From assembly GCA_015486655.1 (NCBI GenBank), contig WFRF01000070.1, positions 1 through 14,936 of the forward strand: a DNA stretch of 14,936 nucleotides. Direction: 5' to 3'. The notes below the pieces were generated by a model. That model saw nothing but the letters and a program-made list of their open reading frames with translations. It searched no databases and was not told the origin of the DNA. Source of the stretch: Caldifarciminota bacterium (lineage in GTDB: Bacteria; Hydrothermota; 32-111; QNBC01). The position numbers and the translations under genes are program-made. Positions 7,646-14,936 of the stretch are shown one piece after another (the stretch's first letter is position 1; every line of letters begins with the position of its first letter).

Positions 7646-8898
7646 CTAAGTATAAAATTAGAGATATATCACTGTCACAAAAGGGAATGGAGCGGATCGA
7701 GTGGGCAGGAAGAAATATGCCCGTTTTAAAAATGTTGAGAAACAGATATGAAAAATCGAAACCGCTTTCGGGAAAGAGAATCGCCGCATGTCTTCATGTC
7801 ACTACAGAAACGGCTAACCTTATGCTTCTATTAAAAAGTGCGGGAGCCGAGGTAGCATTGTGTGCATCAAATCCTCTTTCAACTCAGGATGATACAGCCG
7901 CTGCACTGGTGCATGAATATGATATTCCCGTATTTGCCTGGCATGGAGCTACGCGAGATGAGTACTACGATCATATACTGTCGGCTCTTGAAATCGAACC
8001 TCACATTACAATGGATGACGGTGCGGATCTTGTTTCCACAATACATAAAGAGAGAAGAGGATTGCTCGAGAATATTATAGGAGGAAGTGAAGAAACGACA
8101 ACAGGTGTAATAAGGTTAAAATCGATGGCAAAGGACAAAGCACTAAGGTATCCCGTTATAGCTGTTAACGACTCAATGACCAAGCACTTCTTCGATAACA
8201 GGTACGGCACGGGGCAGAGTACCATTGACGGAATATTAAGGGCAACGAATTTCCTGATAGCAGGTTCTGTTTTTACCGTCGCAGGTTACGGTTGGTGCGG
8301 AAAAGGAATAGCAAAAAGAGCTGACGGTATGGGGGCAAATGTTATCGTTTGCGAAGTCGATCCCGTTAAAGCCCTTGAAGCGAGAATGGACGGTTTTCGC
8401 GTTATGCCTATTACCGATGCGGCAAAGGAATCGGATATAATTGTTACGGCCACCGGAGATATTAATGTCGTATCGGAGGATGTCGTTAAAAGTGCCAAGG
8501 ACGGTATCATCATAGCAAACTCAGGACATTTTAATGTTGAGATTAATGTTGAATATCTTGAAAACCACTGCAATAATAAGCGTTTAATAAGAAATCAAAT
8601 TACAGAGTACACTATATTGGGGAAAAAGGTGTTCTTACTTGCCGAAGGAAGACTTGTCAATCTTTCGGCAGCCGAAGGACATCCCGCCATGGTTATGGAC
8701 ATGAGTTTTGCCAATCAATTTTATGCGGCAAAATATCTTATGGAAAAGGGGAATACATTAAATAACGATGTTTATGTGTTACCTGAAGATATAGACATGG
8801 CAGTTGCTTCCGATAAACTTGAAACGCTGGGAATCAAGATAGACAGATTGACCGATGAGCAAAAAAAATATTTGGATTCCTGGGAAATCGGAACTTAA
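7642..8898 (+). CDS. ahcY: S-adenosylhomocysteinase, short archaeal/Thermotoga-like form
   Basis: AhcY hydrolyses S-adenosylhomocysteine to adenosine and homocysteine using bound NAD, closing the activated methyl cycle begun by metK. The 418-residue protein shows HVTTETANL at 52-60, CASNPLSTQDD at 74-84, DDGAD at 125-129, EETTTGV at 150-156, NDSMTKHFFDN at 176-186 and the NAD loop GYGWCGKG at 215-222. It ends in LTDEQKKYLDSW and GT and lacks the K-P-x-x-Y-R-Y tail of eukaryotic and many bacterial enzymes. That ending is typical of archaeal and Thermotoga proteins. At least one archaeal member has been reported to prefer S-inosylhomocysteine, so exact substrate use is open. The start overlaps the metK stop as ATGA. 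Confidence 0.95.
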   Translation: MTKYKIRDISLSQKGMERIEWAGRNMPVLKMLRNRYEKSKPLSGKRIAACLHVTTETANLMLLLKSAGAEVALCASNPLSTQDDTAAALVHEYDIPVFAWHGATRDEYYDHILSALEIEPHITMDDGADLVSTIHKERRGLLENIIGGSEETTTGVIRLKSMAKDKALRYPVIAVNDSMTKHFFDNRYGTGQSTIDGILRATNFLIAGSVFTVAGYGWCGKGIAKRADGMGANVIVCEVDPVKALEARMDGFRVMPITDAAKESDIIVTATGDINVVSEDVVKSAKDGIIIANSGHFNVEINVEYLENHCNNKRLIRNQITEYTILGKKVFLLAEGRLVNLSAAEGHPAMVMDMSFANQFYAAKYLMEKGNTLNNDVYVLPEDIDMAVASDKLETLGIKIDRLTDEQKKYLDSWEIGT

Positions 8899-8929
8899 AA
8901 CAGGAATGTTAAACATCGTTAAATTCTCC

Positions 8930-8958
8930 TTGACATTAACGGGATTTTTAGTTATTAA
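8930..8958 (+). promoter_or_regulatory. Possible promoter for tRNA-Thr and glmM-glmS
   Basis: TTGACA at 8930-8935 is a perfect -35 hexamer. Seventeen bases later TATTAA (8953-8958) matches TATAAT at four of six positions. The predicted start near 8965 is only a few bases before the mature tRNA 5' end at 8969. It lies in the 70-base gap after ahcY, where I see no convincing intrinsic terminator. Confidence 0.5.
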
Positions 8959-8968
8959 TAATGGCAAT

Positions 8969-9041
<73 letters not shown>

Positions 9042-9061
9042 TTTTACTTTAAAGGAATATT

Positions 9062-10408
9062 ATGAAAAATTTGGTTTCCAGTGTATCGGGCTTGAGGGGT
9101 ATAGTAGGTCCCGGGATTAATGTTGAAATAATTGTAAAATATGCTTCCGCTTTCGGTATATTCGTCGGAGGCGGTAAAATAGTAATCGGGAGAGATTCAA
9201 GGCCAACTGGAGAAATGTTAACATCGGCTCTTATTGCGGCTCTGGAAGGTGTCGGATGTGACGTTACCGATCTAGGGATTGTTCCTACTCCCACAGTCTT
9301 ATTGAATGTTAGGATGTTAGATGCAAACGGAGGGATTATTGTTACTGCGAGTCATAATCCCATAGAGTGGAATGCACTGAAATTTGTGTCTAAAAAAGGA
9401 ATATTTCTTAACAAATCGGAAACGGAAGAATTTCATAATTTGCTGAATAGAGAAAATAAATGGGTCACCTGGGATAAAATCGGCTCGTATACGAAAGATG
9501 AGGGAGGGGTTAAAAGGCATATTGAAGCAATTTTTAATGATCCTCTTATTCTTAAGGATAAAATATCAAAGCATAACTTCAGAGTTGTTATGGATACTGT
9601 AAACGGCGGCGGTTATAGTGCTGACAATAGAATTTTAAAAGAACTCGGTTGTGAAGTAATCTCTATTAATAATACCCCTTCAGGAGTTTTCCCGAGGGGA
9701 CCGGAACCGGTACCCGCTAATCTTAAGATGTTAAGTGAAGCCGTTATTGAAAACAATGCCGATATAGGTTTTGCAGTTGATCCTGATGCGGACAGATTAG
9801 CCGTTGTTGATGAGAAGGGCAAACCTCTCGGAGAAGAGTACACTTTGCCCATTGCATGTTATCACGTATTGGAGAAAAGGAAAGGGGCTGTTGTTACAAA
9901 TTATTCCACGAGCAGTATGATGGATTATGTGGCAAATAAATTCGGAGTCCCAATCTATCGTACCCCTGTAGGGGAGGCAAATGTTGTGGAAGGGATATAC
10001 AGGTACAATGCGGTGATAGGAGGAGAGGGGAACGGCGGTGTTATATATCCGGCTGTTAACCCCACAAGAGACTCTCTTACGGGTATTGCCATTGTCCTTT
10101 CATTTTTTGCCGATAAAAATATAAAAGTGAGTGAAATTAAAGAGCTTATACCGGAAAGAGTCATATATAAAACAAAGATTCCGGCTGAAAGCATTAATTT
10201 AAAAAATGCAATTAACAAGCTAAAGGAATCGTTCAAAGAATTCACCATAAGTGAAGAGGATGGGTTGAAAATTATAACGGATAAGAACTGGGTTCATATA
10301 AGAAAATCCGGTACGGAGCCAATAGTCAGGATAATGACCGAAGGAAAAGACGAAAATGACGCCATAGGGTTTTACAATGAGATTTACAAAATCATTTCGG
10401 AGGCATAA
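9062..10408 (+). CDS. glmM: Phosphoglucosamine mutase (GlmM; phosphohexomutase family)
   Basis: This enzyme moves phosphate between C6 and C1 of glucosamine phosphate on the way to UDP-N-acetylglucosamine. The 448-residue protein has the phosphoserine loop TASHNP at 95-100 (Ser97), the metal loop DPDADR at 240-245, the sugar-binding loop GEGNGG at 321-326 and the phosphate-binding RKSGTEP at 414-420. The sugar loop differs from the GEQSGH of E. coli GlmM and resembles Bacteroidota- and archaeal-type enzymes, so phosphomannomutase or phosphoglucomutase activity cannot be excluded. Its one-base overlap (TAATG) with glmS argues for the glucosamine role. AAAGGA lies five bases before the ATG. Transcription probably arrives through the tRNA gene just upstream. 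Confidence 0.88.
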   Translation: MKNLVSSVSGLRGIVGPGINVEIIVKYASAFGIFVGGGKIVIGRDSRPTGEMLTSALIAALEGVGCDVTDLGIVPTPTVLLNVRMLDANGGIIVTASHNPIEWNALKFVSKKGIFLNKSETEEFHNLLNRENKWVTWDKIGSYTKDEGGVKRHIEAIFNDPLILKDKISKHNFRVVMDTVNGGGYSADNRILKELGCEVISINNTPSGVFPRGPEPVPANLKMLSEAVIENNADIGFAVDPDADRLAVVDEKGKPLGEEYTLPIACYHVLEKRKGAVVTNYSTSSMMDYVANKFGVPIYRTPVGEANVVEGIYRYNAVIGGEGNGGVIYPAVNPTRDSLTGIAIVLSFFADKNIKVSEIKELIPERVIYKTKIPAESINLKNAINKLKESFKEFTISEEDGLKIITDKNWVHIRKSGTEPIVRIMTEGKDENDAIGFYNEIYKIISEA

Positions 10409-12237
10409 TGTGTGGTATTGTTGCGTATTTAGGTGAAAATAATGCGATTCCTTTGCTTATTGACGGGCTAAAAAGGCTTGAATACCGTGGGTATGACTCT
10501 GCAGGCATAGCATTTATAGATAAAGATAAAAAACTTGCTACAATAAAAAGAAAAGGGAAAATAAAAAATCTTGAGAAAGAAATTAAAGAAGATATGTTTT
10601 CAAACATAGGGATTGCTCATACGCGATGGGCAACACACGGGGAACCCAATGATGTTAATGCTCATCCTCATACGGATTGTAAAGGAGAAATTGCCGTAGT
10701 ACATAACGGAATCATTGAGAATTTCAGGGCAATAAAAGATTTTTTAATAAAAAAGGGACATAAGATAAAAACGGATACCGATACGGAAGTAATAGCCCAC
10801 CTCATTGAGGATAACTACAGGGGAGACCTGCTGAATGCAACCAGAATGGCTTTGAACATTGTTGAGGGGACGTACGGTATTGCAGTGATATCTTCAAAGG
10901 AACCGGATAAAATTATTATTGCAAGAAACGGAAGCCCTATTGCTATTGCTCAAAATGACGGTAACTACTATGCTGCAAGCGATGCTTCTGCAATAATAGG
11001 TAAATCGGAATCACTCTACTATCTTAAAGACAAAGAAATATGCGTAATGTCAAGAGAAGGCTTAAATATTACAACTCTGGACAATATTCCCGTCACACCT
11101 GAATTCCAAAAAATCGAATTTGATCTGTCGCAGATAGAAAAGGGAGGATTTCCCCACTTTATGTTAAAGGAGATATACGAGCAACCGGAAGTAATTATGA
11201 ATACCATAAGGGGGAGAATAGATGTTGAGAACGGAGATGTCCGCTTAAACGGCTTAAAGGATTATAAAGAATGGTTCGGAAAAGATGTTAACAGAATAAT
11301 TTTTACGGCATGCGGCACATCCTGGCATGCATCTCTTATTGCCGAATATCTTATAGAAAAATTAGCCGGAATTCCGGTTGAAGTTGAATACGCTTCGGAG
11401 TTTAGATATAGGAATCCCATAATTGACAGAAATACAGCTGTTTTTGTTATTACACAGTCGGGGGAAACTGCTGATACACTTGCGGCTTTGAGGGAGGCGA
11501 AAAAGAAAGGTGCCAATGTGTTCGGAATCTGTAATGTGGTGGGAAGCACCATTGCACGAGAGACGGATGCTGGTATATATGTTCATGCGGGACCGGAAAT
11601 CGGTGTTGCTTCCACAAAAGCATTTACCGCTCAGATTATCGGGGCACTGTTAATTGCTCTATATCTCGGCAGAATGAGAAAGCTCGGTTATGAAGAGGGT
11701 AAGACGATTCTTGAAAACCTTTTAAAATTACCGGAACAAATCCAAACCCTTTTAAAGGAACATGATAAAATTGAGAAGATTGCGGATAATTTCAGGAACA
11801 GTAAAAATTTCTTGTACCTTGGAAGAGGACTAAACTTCCCCATAGCACTTGAAGGGGCATTAAAAATGAAAGAGATATCTTATATTCATGCGGAAGGATA
11901 TCCAGCCGCAGAGATGAAACACGGTCCCATTGCACTTATTGACGAGAATATGCCGGTAGTTTTTGTGGCAACCAAAGACAGTATCTACGACAAGGTAATA
12001 AATAACATTGAAGAGGTAAAAGCGCGGAGGGGAAAAGTTATCGCCATAGCAACGGAAGGGGATGAAGATATACGGAAAGTAGCGGATTTTGTGGTATATG
12101 TCCCAAAAACCATTGATGTTCTGGTTCCCATATTAACTGTTATACCTTTACAGCTGATGGCATATTATCTGGCTGTATATAATGGATGTAATGTTGATCA
12201 ACCGAGAAATCTTGCTAAAAGTGTTACTGTTGAGTAA
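10408..12237 (+). CDS. glmS: Glutamine-fructose-6-phosphate aminotransferase (isomerizing)
   Basis: GlmS converts fructose-6-phosphate and glutamine to glucosamine-6-phosphate, the committed step to amino sugars. The 609-residue protein is full length. Cys2 (MCGIVAY) is the N-terminal nucleophile of the glutaminase domain, with HTRWATHG at 71-78 and HNGIIEN at 99-105. Two SIS isomerase domains follow, marked by CGTSWHA at 302-308, TQSGETADT at 349-357, ASTKAFTAQ at 401-409 and a Glu at 489 in KMKEISYIHAEG. It ends in the conserved PRNLAKSVTVE tail. GGAGG at 10399-10403 precedes the ATG, which shares a base with the glmM stop. There is no glmS ribozyme leader because the upstream DNA is coding. 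Confidence 0.97.
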   Translation: MCGIVAYLGENNAIPLLIDGLKRLEYRGYDSAGIAFIDKDKKLATIKRKGKIKNLEKEIKEDMFSNIGIAHTRWATHGEPNDVNAHPHTDCKGEIAVVHNGIIENFRAIKDFLIKKGHKIKTDTDTEVIAHLIEDNYRGDLLNATRMALNIVEGTYGIAVISSKEPDKIIIARNGSPIAIAQNDGNYYAASDASAIIGKSESLYYLKDKEICVMSREGLNITTLDNIPVTPEFQKIEFDLSQIEKGGFPHFMLKEIYEQPEVIMNTIRGRIDVENGDVRLNGLKDYKEWFGKDVNRIIFTACGTSWHASLIAEYLIEKLAGIPVEVEYASEFRYRNPIIDRNTAVFVITQSGETADTLAALREAKKKGANVFGICNVVGSTIARETDAGIYVHAGPEIGVASTKAFTAQIIGALLIALYLGRMRKLGYEEGKTILENLLKLPEQIQTLLKEHDKIEKIADNFRNSKNFLYLGRGLNFPIALEGALKMKEISYIHAEGYPAAEMKHGPIALIDENMPVVFVATKDSIYDKVINNIEEVKARRGKVIAIATEGDEDIRKVADFVVYVPKTIDVLVPILTVIPLQLMAYYLAVYNGCNVDQPRNLAKSVTVE

Positions 12238-12805
12238 CCTGGTGACATTTTCGTTATTCGGAGACAACTACAGAACGATTTACAATAATTTTATACTTCA
12301 AAAGGCGAGATTTCAGAACAGCATAGGTGACTACTCTTTCAATGAATATGTGGACGGATATAATTTTACCAAGAAAAATTTTGTAGTACACGGGAAAAAC
12401 AGTATCAGAATCAAAACCATCAGAGATAAAGACACGATTAATTATATCAGAAGGGGAAACAAATCTTTTATATTAACTGACGGTAAAACAATACCCATAA
12501 AAAATCGTGTTATGCATTGGACGGATATACAGTTGCCGGAAAATGGAAGAATAGTAGGTGAAACCAGAATTTTCAACGTGCAATGCTACCATGTCGTTTC
12601 AGACAATATGGAATTATGGATAGATAAAACAGACAATATCCCCGTAATGATAGTGTACAACGGAAAAGTTAAAGTAAAAGTGATTATTTCAAGTTATGTG
12701 GAAATCAATAGGGGGTTGTTTTTCCCTATTGAATGCACTATTTTTGTGAATGATGTTTTTTTTAGCAGAGATTCCATATGGAATTTTAAATATACAGGAG
12801 GTTGA
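12182..12805 (+). CDS. Secreted LolA-like protein (outer-membrane lipoprotein sorting-type fold)
   Basis: I recognise this only at fold level. After a hydrophobic segment (VLLLSNLVTFSLFG) that looks like a signal peptide with cleavage near the following Asp, the 160-170 residue mature part has alternating beta strands. Its pattern resembles LolA-like proteins: a T-D-G-K-T turn, an E-L-W-I-D-K strand, then I-P-V-M and a late R-G-L-F-F-P-I-E strand. The start is uncertain. ATG 12182 gives 207 residues and a 56-base overlap with glmS but has no ribosome site. TTG 12212 or GTG 12221 would give a tidier signal peptide and a smaller overlap. Its last codons contain the ribosome site of the CLDC gene, so the two are probably expressed together. 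It may be periplasmic or envelope-bound; function unknown. Confidence 0.6.
   Translation: MDVMLINREILLKVLLLSNLVTFSLFGDNYRTIYNNFILQKARFQNSIGDYSFNEYVDGYNFTKKNFVVHGKNSIRIKTIRDKDTINYIRRGNKSFILTDGKTIPIKNRVMHWTDIQLPENGRIVGETRIFNVQCYHVVSDNMELWIDKTDNIPVMIVYNGKVKVKVIISSYVEINRGLFFPIECTIFVNDVFFSRDSIWNFKYTGG
12796..12801 (+). promoter_or_regulatory. Strong ribosome binding site of the CLDC small protein gene
   Basis: A full AGGAGG lies inside the last codons of the LolA-like gene, five bases before the ATG at 12807. It fixes the start of a very short gene and excludes the longer frame beginning at 12750. Confidence 0.85.
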
Positions 12806-12806
12806 T

Positions 12807-12944
12807 ATGAAAAAGAGAATCATTGCATTGGTATTACTGATTATTTCCGTCGCGGTTTTGCTTATCGGGGTAAAGTACGGGCAGATACAGGAATCGGCAA
12901 ATAAGGGTAATTTAATCTGTCTGGATTGTATCGGAATTGCTTAG
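12807..12944 (+). CDS. 45-residue single-helix membrane protein with C-terminal CLDC motif (CD1871A-like)
   Basis: A short gene with a perfect ribosome site. The protein starts with the basic residues KKR, has one hydrophobic helix at about 5-22, a short polar linker and the ending ICLDCIGIA, with cysteines at 38 and 41. By the positive-inside rule the C-terminal CXXC should lie outside the cytoplasm. From memory it resembles the small Clostridium CD1871A family, whose members end in a similar I-C-L-x-C-I-G-I-G sequence and often precede a 4Fe-4S protein; the same neighbour follows here. Function is unknown: a thiol redox carrier, a metal ligand or an accessory subunit of the polyferredoxin are guesses. 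The gap to the preceding gene is one base and to the following gene eight. Confidence 0.8.
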   Translation: MKKRIIALVLLIISVAVLLIGVKYGQIQESANKGNLICLDCIGIA

Positions 12945-12952
12945 GGGGAAAA

Positions 12953-13825
12953 ATGAAGAGGTTTTTTAAAGCGAGGAATTTTCCTAAAATTAGAAGGTTA
13001 TCTCAGATATTTTCTTTTTTTCTCATAGACGGTTATTGGGGCGTAATTAAAAACCCGACATTTTACCAGGGACCGCTTAAAGGAATTACTCTACCGGTAT
13101 TGAATTGTTATTCTTGCCCACTTGCTTATACATCATGTCCCATAGGTTTGCTGCAACATTTTCTTGAACTAAGACTCATTCCGTACTATGTTCTCGGAGT
13201 GGCTTCATCTATCGGTGCGATATTCGGCAGAGCAACATGCGGGTGGGTCTGTCCATTTGGTCTTTTGCAGGATTTGACATATAAAATTCCTACAAAAAAA
13301 TTCAGAATCCCCCATTTCCTGTATTATATGAAATATATATTTTTGTTAATCACCATTGTTCTTGCGGCATGGCTGGTTTCTCCCGTTTTTTGTAAATACT
13401 TCTGTCCTGCCGGCACCTTTGAGGCGGGGATACCGCAAATATTATGGACACCGGAATATAAACAACTGCTTACATGGGTATTCTGGACAAAACTCAGTAT
13501 TATGTTTATGTTTTTATTTCTCTTTATATTCACAAAGAGACCATTCTGTACAACGAGTTGCCCCATGGGAGCAATTTTAGGACCTTTTAATAAAGTTAGT
13601 TTGTTACAGATGAATGTTGATTCGTATAAATGTGTGGAATGTGATCTTTGCAGAACCGTTTGTCCGATGGATATTTCAATATGGAAAAATCCTACGGATA
13701 TGGATTGTATAAGATGCGGGAAGTGTGTCGCAGCTTGCCCCACAAGCGCCATAACAATGTCATTTAAAAATGTTAAGGATAGTAATAAAGTAGAGACAAA
13801 ACCTATTTTAAATGAGAAGATTTAA
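12953..13825 (+). CDS. NapH/CcoG-like membrane 4Fe-4S polyferredoxin
   Basis: A 290-residue membrane iron-sulfur protein that probably passes electrons across or along the membrane. Cysteine clusters run in order: NCYSCP at 51-56 with SCP at 61-63, CGWVCP at 96-101, CKYFCP at 147-152 and CTTSCP at 199-204, all near hydrophobic segments (about 73-92, 124-143 and 176-194). Two complete ferredoxin motifs follow, CVECDLCRTVCP at 227-238 and CIRCGKCVAACP at 252-263. The C-x3-C-P pairs are typical of the NapH/NosR/CcoG relatives. The start at 12953 follows AGGGGG at 12943-12948; the in-frame ATG at 12926 lies inside the small gene and is unlikely. The electron donor and acceptor are unknown. The gene overlaps the end of rarA tail-to-tail by 23 bases. 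Confidence 0.88.
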   Translation: MKRFFKARNFPKIRRLSQIFSFFLIDGYWGVIKNPTFYQGPLKGITLPVLNCYSCPLAYTSCPIGLLQHFLELRLIPYYVLGVASSIGAIFGRATCGWVCPFGLLQDLTYKIPTKKFRIPHFLYYMKYIFLLITIVLAAWLVSPVFCKYFCPAGTFEAGIPQILWTPEYKQLLTWVFWTKLSIMFMFLFLFIFTKRPFCTTSCPMGAILGPFNKVSLLQMNVDSYKCVECDLCRTVCPMDISIWKNPTDMDCIRCGKCVAACPTSAITMSFKNVKDSNKVETKPILNEKI

Positions 13826-14936
13826 GAATGTTTTTTATTCTTCTCAAACGTTCTTTTAGTGTTTTTTCAAAACCGTTGTTGCTCGGTTCATAGAGCTCAG
13901 TCGATTTGATTATTTCGGGCATGTAATCCTGTTTGATTATGTGCCCGTTGTAATTATGGGGATATTTATACAGAGGATTCCCGTTCTTAAAATTAATTAG
14001 ATGCTTTGGAACGTTCTCATCGGGATACTGTTTTGTAAGTTCTTTTGCTTTCTTTATAGCCGTTGCAACGGAATTACTTTTCGGGGAAAGAGCCAGGTAA
14101 GTAACGGCATGGGCAAGGAAATATTCACCTTCGGGAAACCCTACCTTTTCAAAACCGTACATCAGGGAGGATACCAACTGAACGGCATTTGGGTCCGCAT
14201 TCCCTATATCTTCGGAGGCAAGAACCAGTAATCTCCTGAATATAAAAACAGGGTCTTCACCGTAATTTATAAGTCGGAACAGCCAATAAAGCGAAGCATC
14301 CACATCGCTTCCTCTTATGCTTTTTATAAGAGCACTTATGGTGTTGTAATGTTTGTTGCCCTTTTTGTTGTAATAAGGAACAACATTCTCCAGGATTTTA
14401 TCAATATTTTCTATTGAGGGATTCTCAAGAACATACTCGAGATAAGATATTCCAAGCCTTGCATCTCCGTTGGCGTTGGCAGCTATCTTTCTTAAAACGG
14501 TTTCATCGATATTTTTTGCCATTCTTTTTGTTATATTTAAAAGAATTTTATAAAGCTCATTGTTGCTTAACGGTAAAAATCTGTAAAGTTTTATGCGAGA
14601 TATAAGTGCATTGTTAAGCGCATATGACGGATTTTCAGTTGTAGTCCCGACTAAAATCACTGCACCGTTTTCAATATATGGTAAGAATGCATCTTGTTGG
14701 ATTTTATTGAACCTGTGGATTTCATCCATAAAAATAATTGTTTGAAGTCCCGTAGTTTGAAAATTCTCGAAAGAGGATTTCAGTAAAGGCTTCAACTCCT
14801 GAAGGTTTGATATTGTAGCATTCAGATGATAATATTTGAGTTTTGTTCTGTATTTTATAATCCTAACAATTGATGTTTTTCCCGTGCCGGGAGGACCGTA
14901 AAGTATAAATGAGAAAAGCCGGTCGTTTAGAATAGC
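13803..14936 (-). CDS. rarA: Replication-associated recombination protein RarA (MgsA), N-terminus outside window
   Basis: RarA is an AAA+ ATPase of the clamp-loader/RuvB-like group that acts at stalled replication forks. The frame is open to the window edge, so 377 codons are visible and perhaps 40-50 N-terminal residues are missing. Walker A GPPGTGKT is at 14874-14897, about residue 14 of the visible part. Walker B with IIFMDEIHRFNKIQQDA follows, then sensor-1 GTTTENPS and the arginine finger in LISR. The C-terminal tetramerisation region ends with the family-typical Y-K-Y-P-H-N-Y and Q-D-Y-M-P segments. A TTG near 14795 is internal and not a real start. The stop codon lies inside the 3' end of the polyferredoxin gene on the other strand. 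Confidence 0.95.
   Translation of the reverse strand, partial: AILNDRLFSFILYGPPGTGKTSIVRIIKYRTKLKYYHLNATISNLQELKPLLKSSFENFQTTGLQTIIFMDEIHRFNKIQQDAFLPYIENGAVILVGTTTENPSYALNNALISRIKLYRFLPLSNNELYKILLNITKRMAKNIDETVLRKIAANANGDARLGISYLEYVLENPSIENIDKILENVVPYYNKKGNKHYNTISALIKSIRGSDVDASLYWLFRLINYGEDPVFIFRRLLVLASEDIGNADPNAVQLVSSLMYGFEKVGFPEGEYFLAHAVTYLALSPKSNSVATAIKKAKELTKQYPDENVPKHLINFKNGNPLYKYPHNYNGHIIKQDYMPEIIKSTELYEPSNNGFEKTLKERLRRIKNILKSSHLK

Noticed and set aside
8906..8916. Small dyad ATGTT-A-AACAT after ahcY, as a terminator
   Set aside because: A 5-bp AT-rich stem with a one-base loop and no T-run cannot act as a standard intrinsic terminator.
10330..10407. glmS ribozyme upstream of glmS
   Set aside because: The upstream DNA is the coding end of glmM and overlaps the glmS start; there is no leader to hold a ribozyme.
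13814..13845. Inverted repeat GAGAAGA/TCTTCTC with a nested AAGAAT/ATTCTT, as a bidirectional terminator
   Set aside because: The stems are AT-rich and alternative to each other, the T-run lies in the loop rather than after the stem, and most of it codes for the basic C-terminus of RarA.

Overview
The window is a compact bacterial chromosome segment of low G+C content. It carries fourteen protein genes and one tRNA, and nearly every gene on the + strand overlaps or abuts the next. The lineage cannot be fixed from sequence alone. Several traits fit an anaerobic bacterium outside the well-studied phyla: a type III pantothenate kinase, a bifunctional phosphoglucose/phosphomannose isomerase, a short archaeal/Thermotoga-like S-adenosylhomocysteinase, a GlmM with a GEGNGG loop, a NapH-like polyferredoxin and a tRNA gene without encoded CCA. 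I see no mobile element, CRISPR array, rRNA or phage gene.

Region 1 (1-1362) holds coaX and tsaB, which overlap. The coaX product keeps most family motifs but has Ser where the catalytic Asp of the D-x-G-T motif is expected. Region 2 (1363-8898) starts with a near-consensus sigma-70-type promoter directly after the tsaB stop. It then runs through a MalK/UgpC-type sugar ABC ATPase, HPr (ptsH), PTS enzyme I (ptsI), a phosphoglucose/phosphomannose isomerase, a sugar-phosphate nucleotidyltransferase, metK and ahcY. Most junctions are overlaps, several of the ATGA type, so this reads as one translationally coupled operon. It joins sugar uptake and phosphorelay, hexose-phosphate interconversion, sugar activation and the activated methyl cycle.

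Region 3 (8899-12237) has a possible promoter, tRNA-Thr(CGT), then glmM and glmS. These two enzymes take fructose-6-phosphate to glucosamine-1-phosphate for cell-wall precursors. Region 4 (about 12182-13825) is the least ordinary part: a secreted LolA-like protein, a 45-residue single-helix protein ending in a CLDC motif, and a NapH-like membrane polyferredoxin. They sit end to end behind strong ribosome binding sites and look like an uncharacterised membrane thiol/electron-transfer module. Region 5 (13803-14936, - strand) is rarA, converging on and overlapping the polyferredoxin gene; its N-terminus lies outside the window.

The best candidates for something undescribed are the LolA-like/CLDC/polyferredoxin cluster, the CoaX lacking its catalytic Asp, and the ABC-ATPase/HPr/enzyme I operon that contains no PTS permease.
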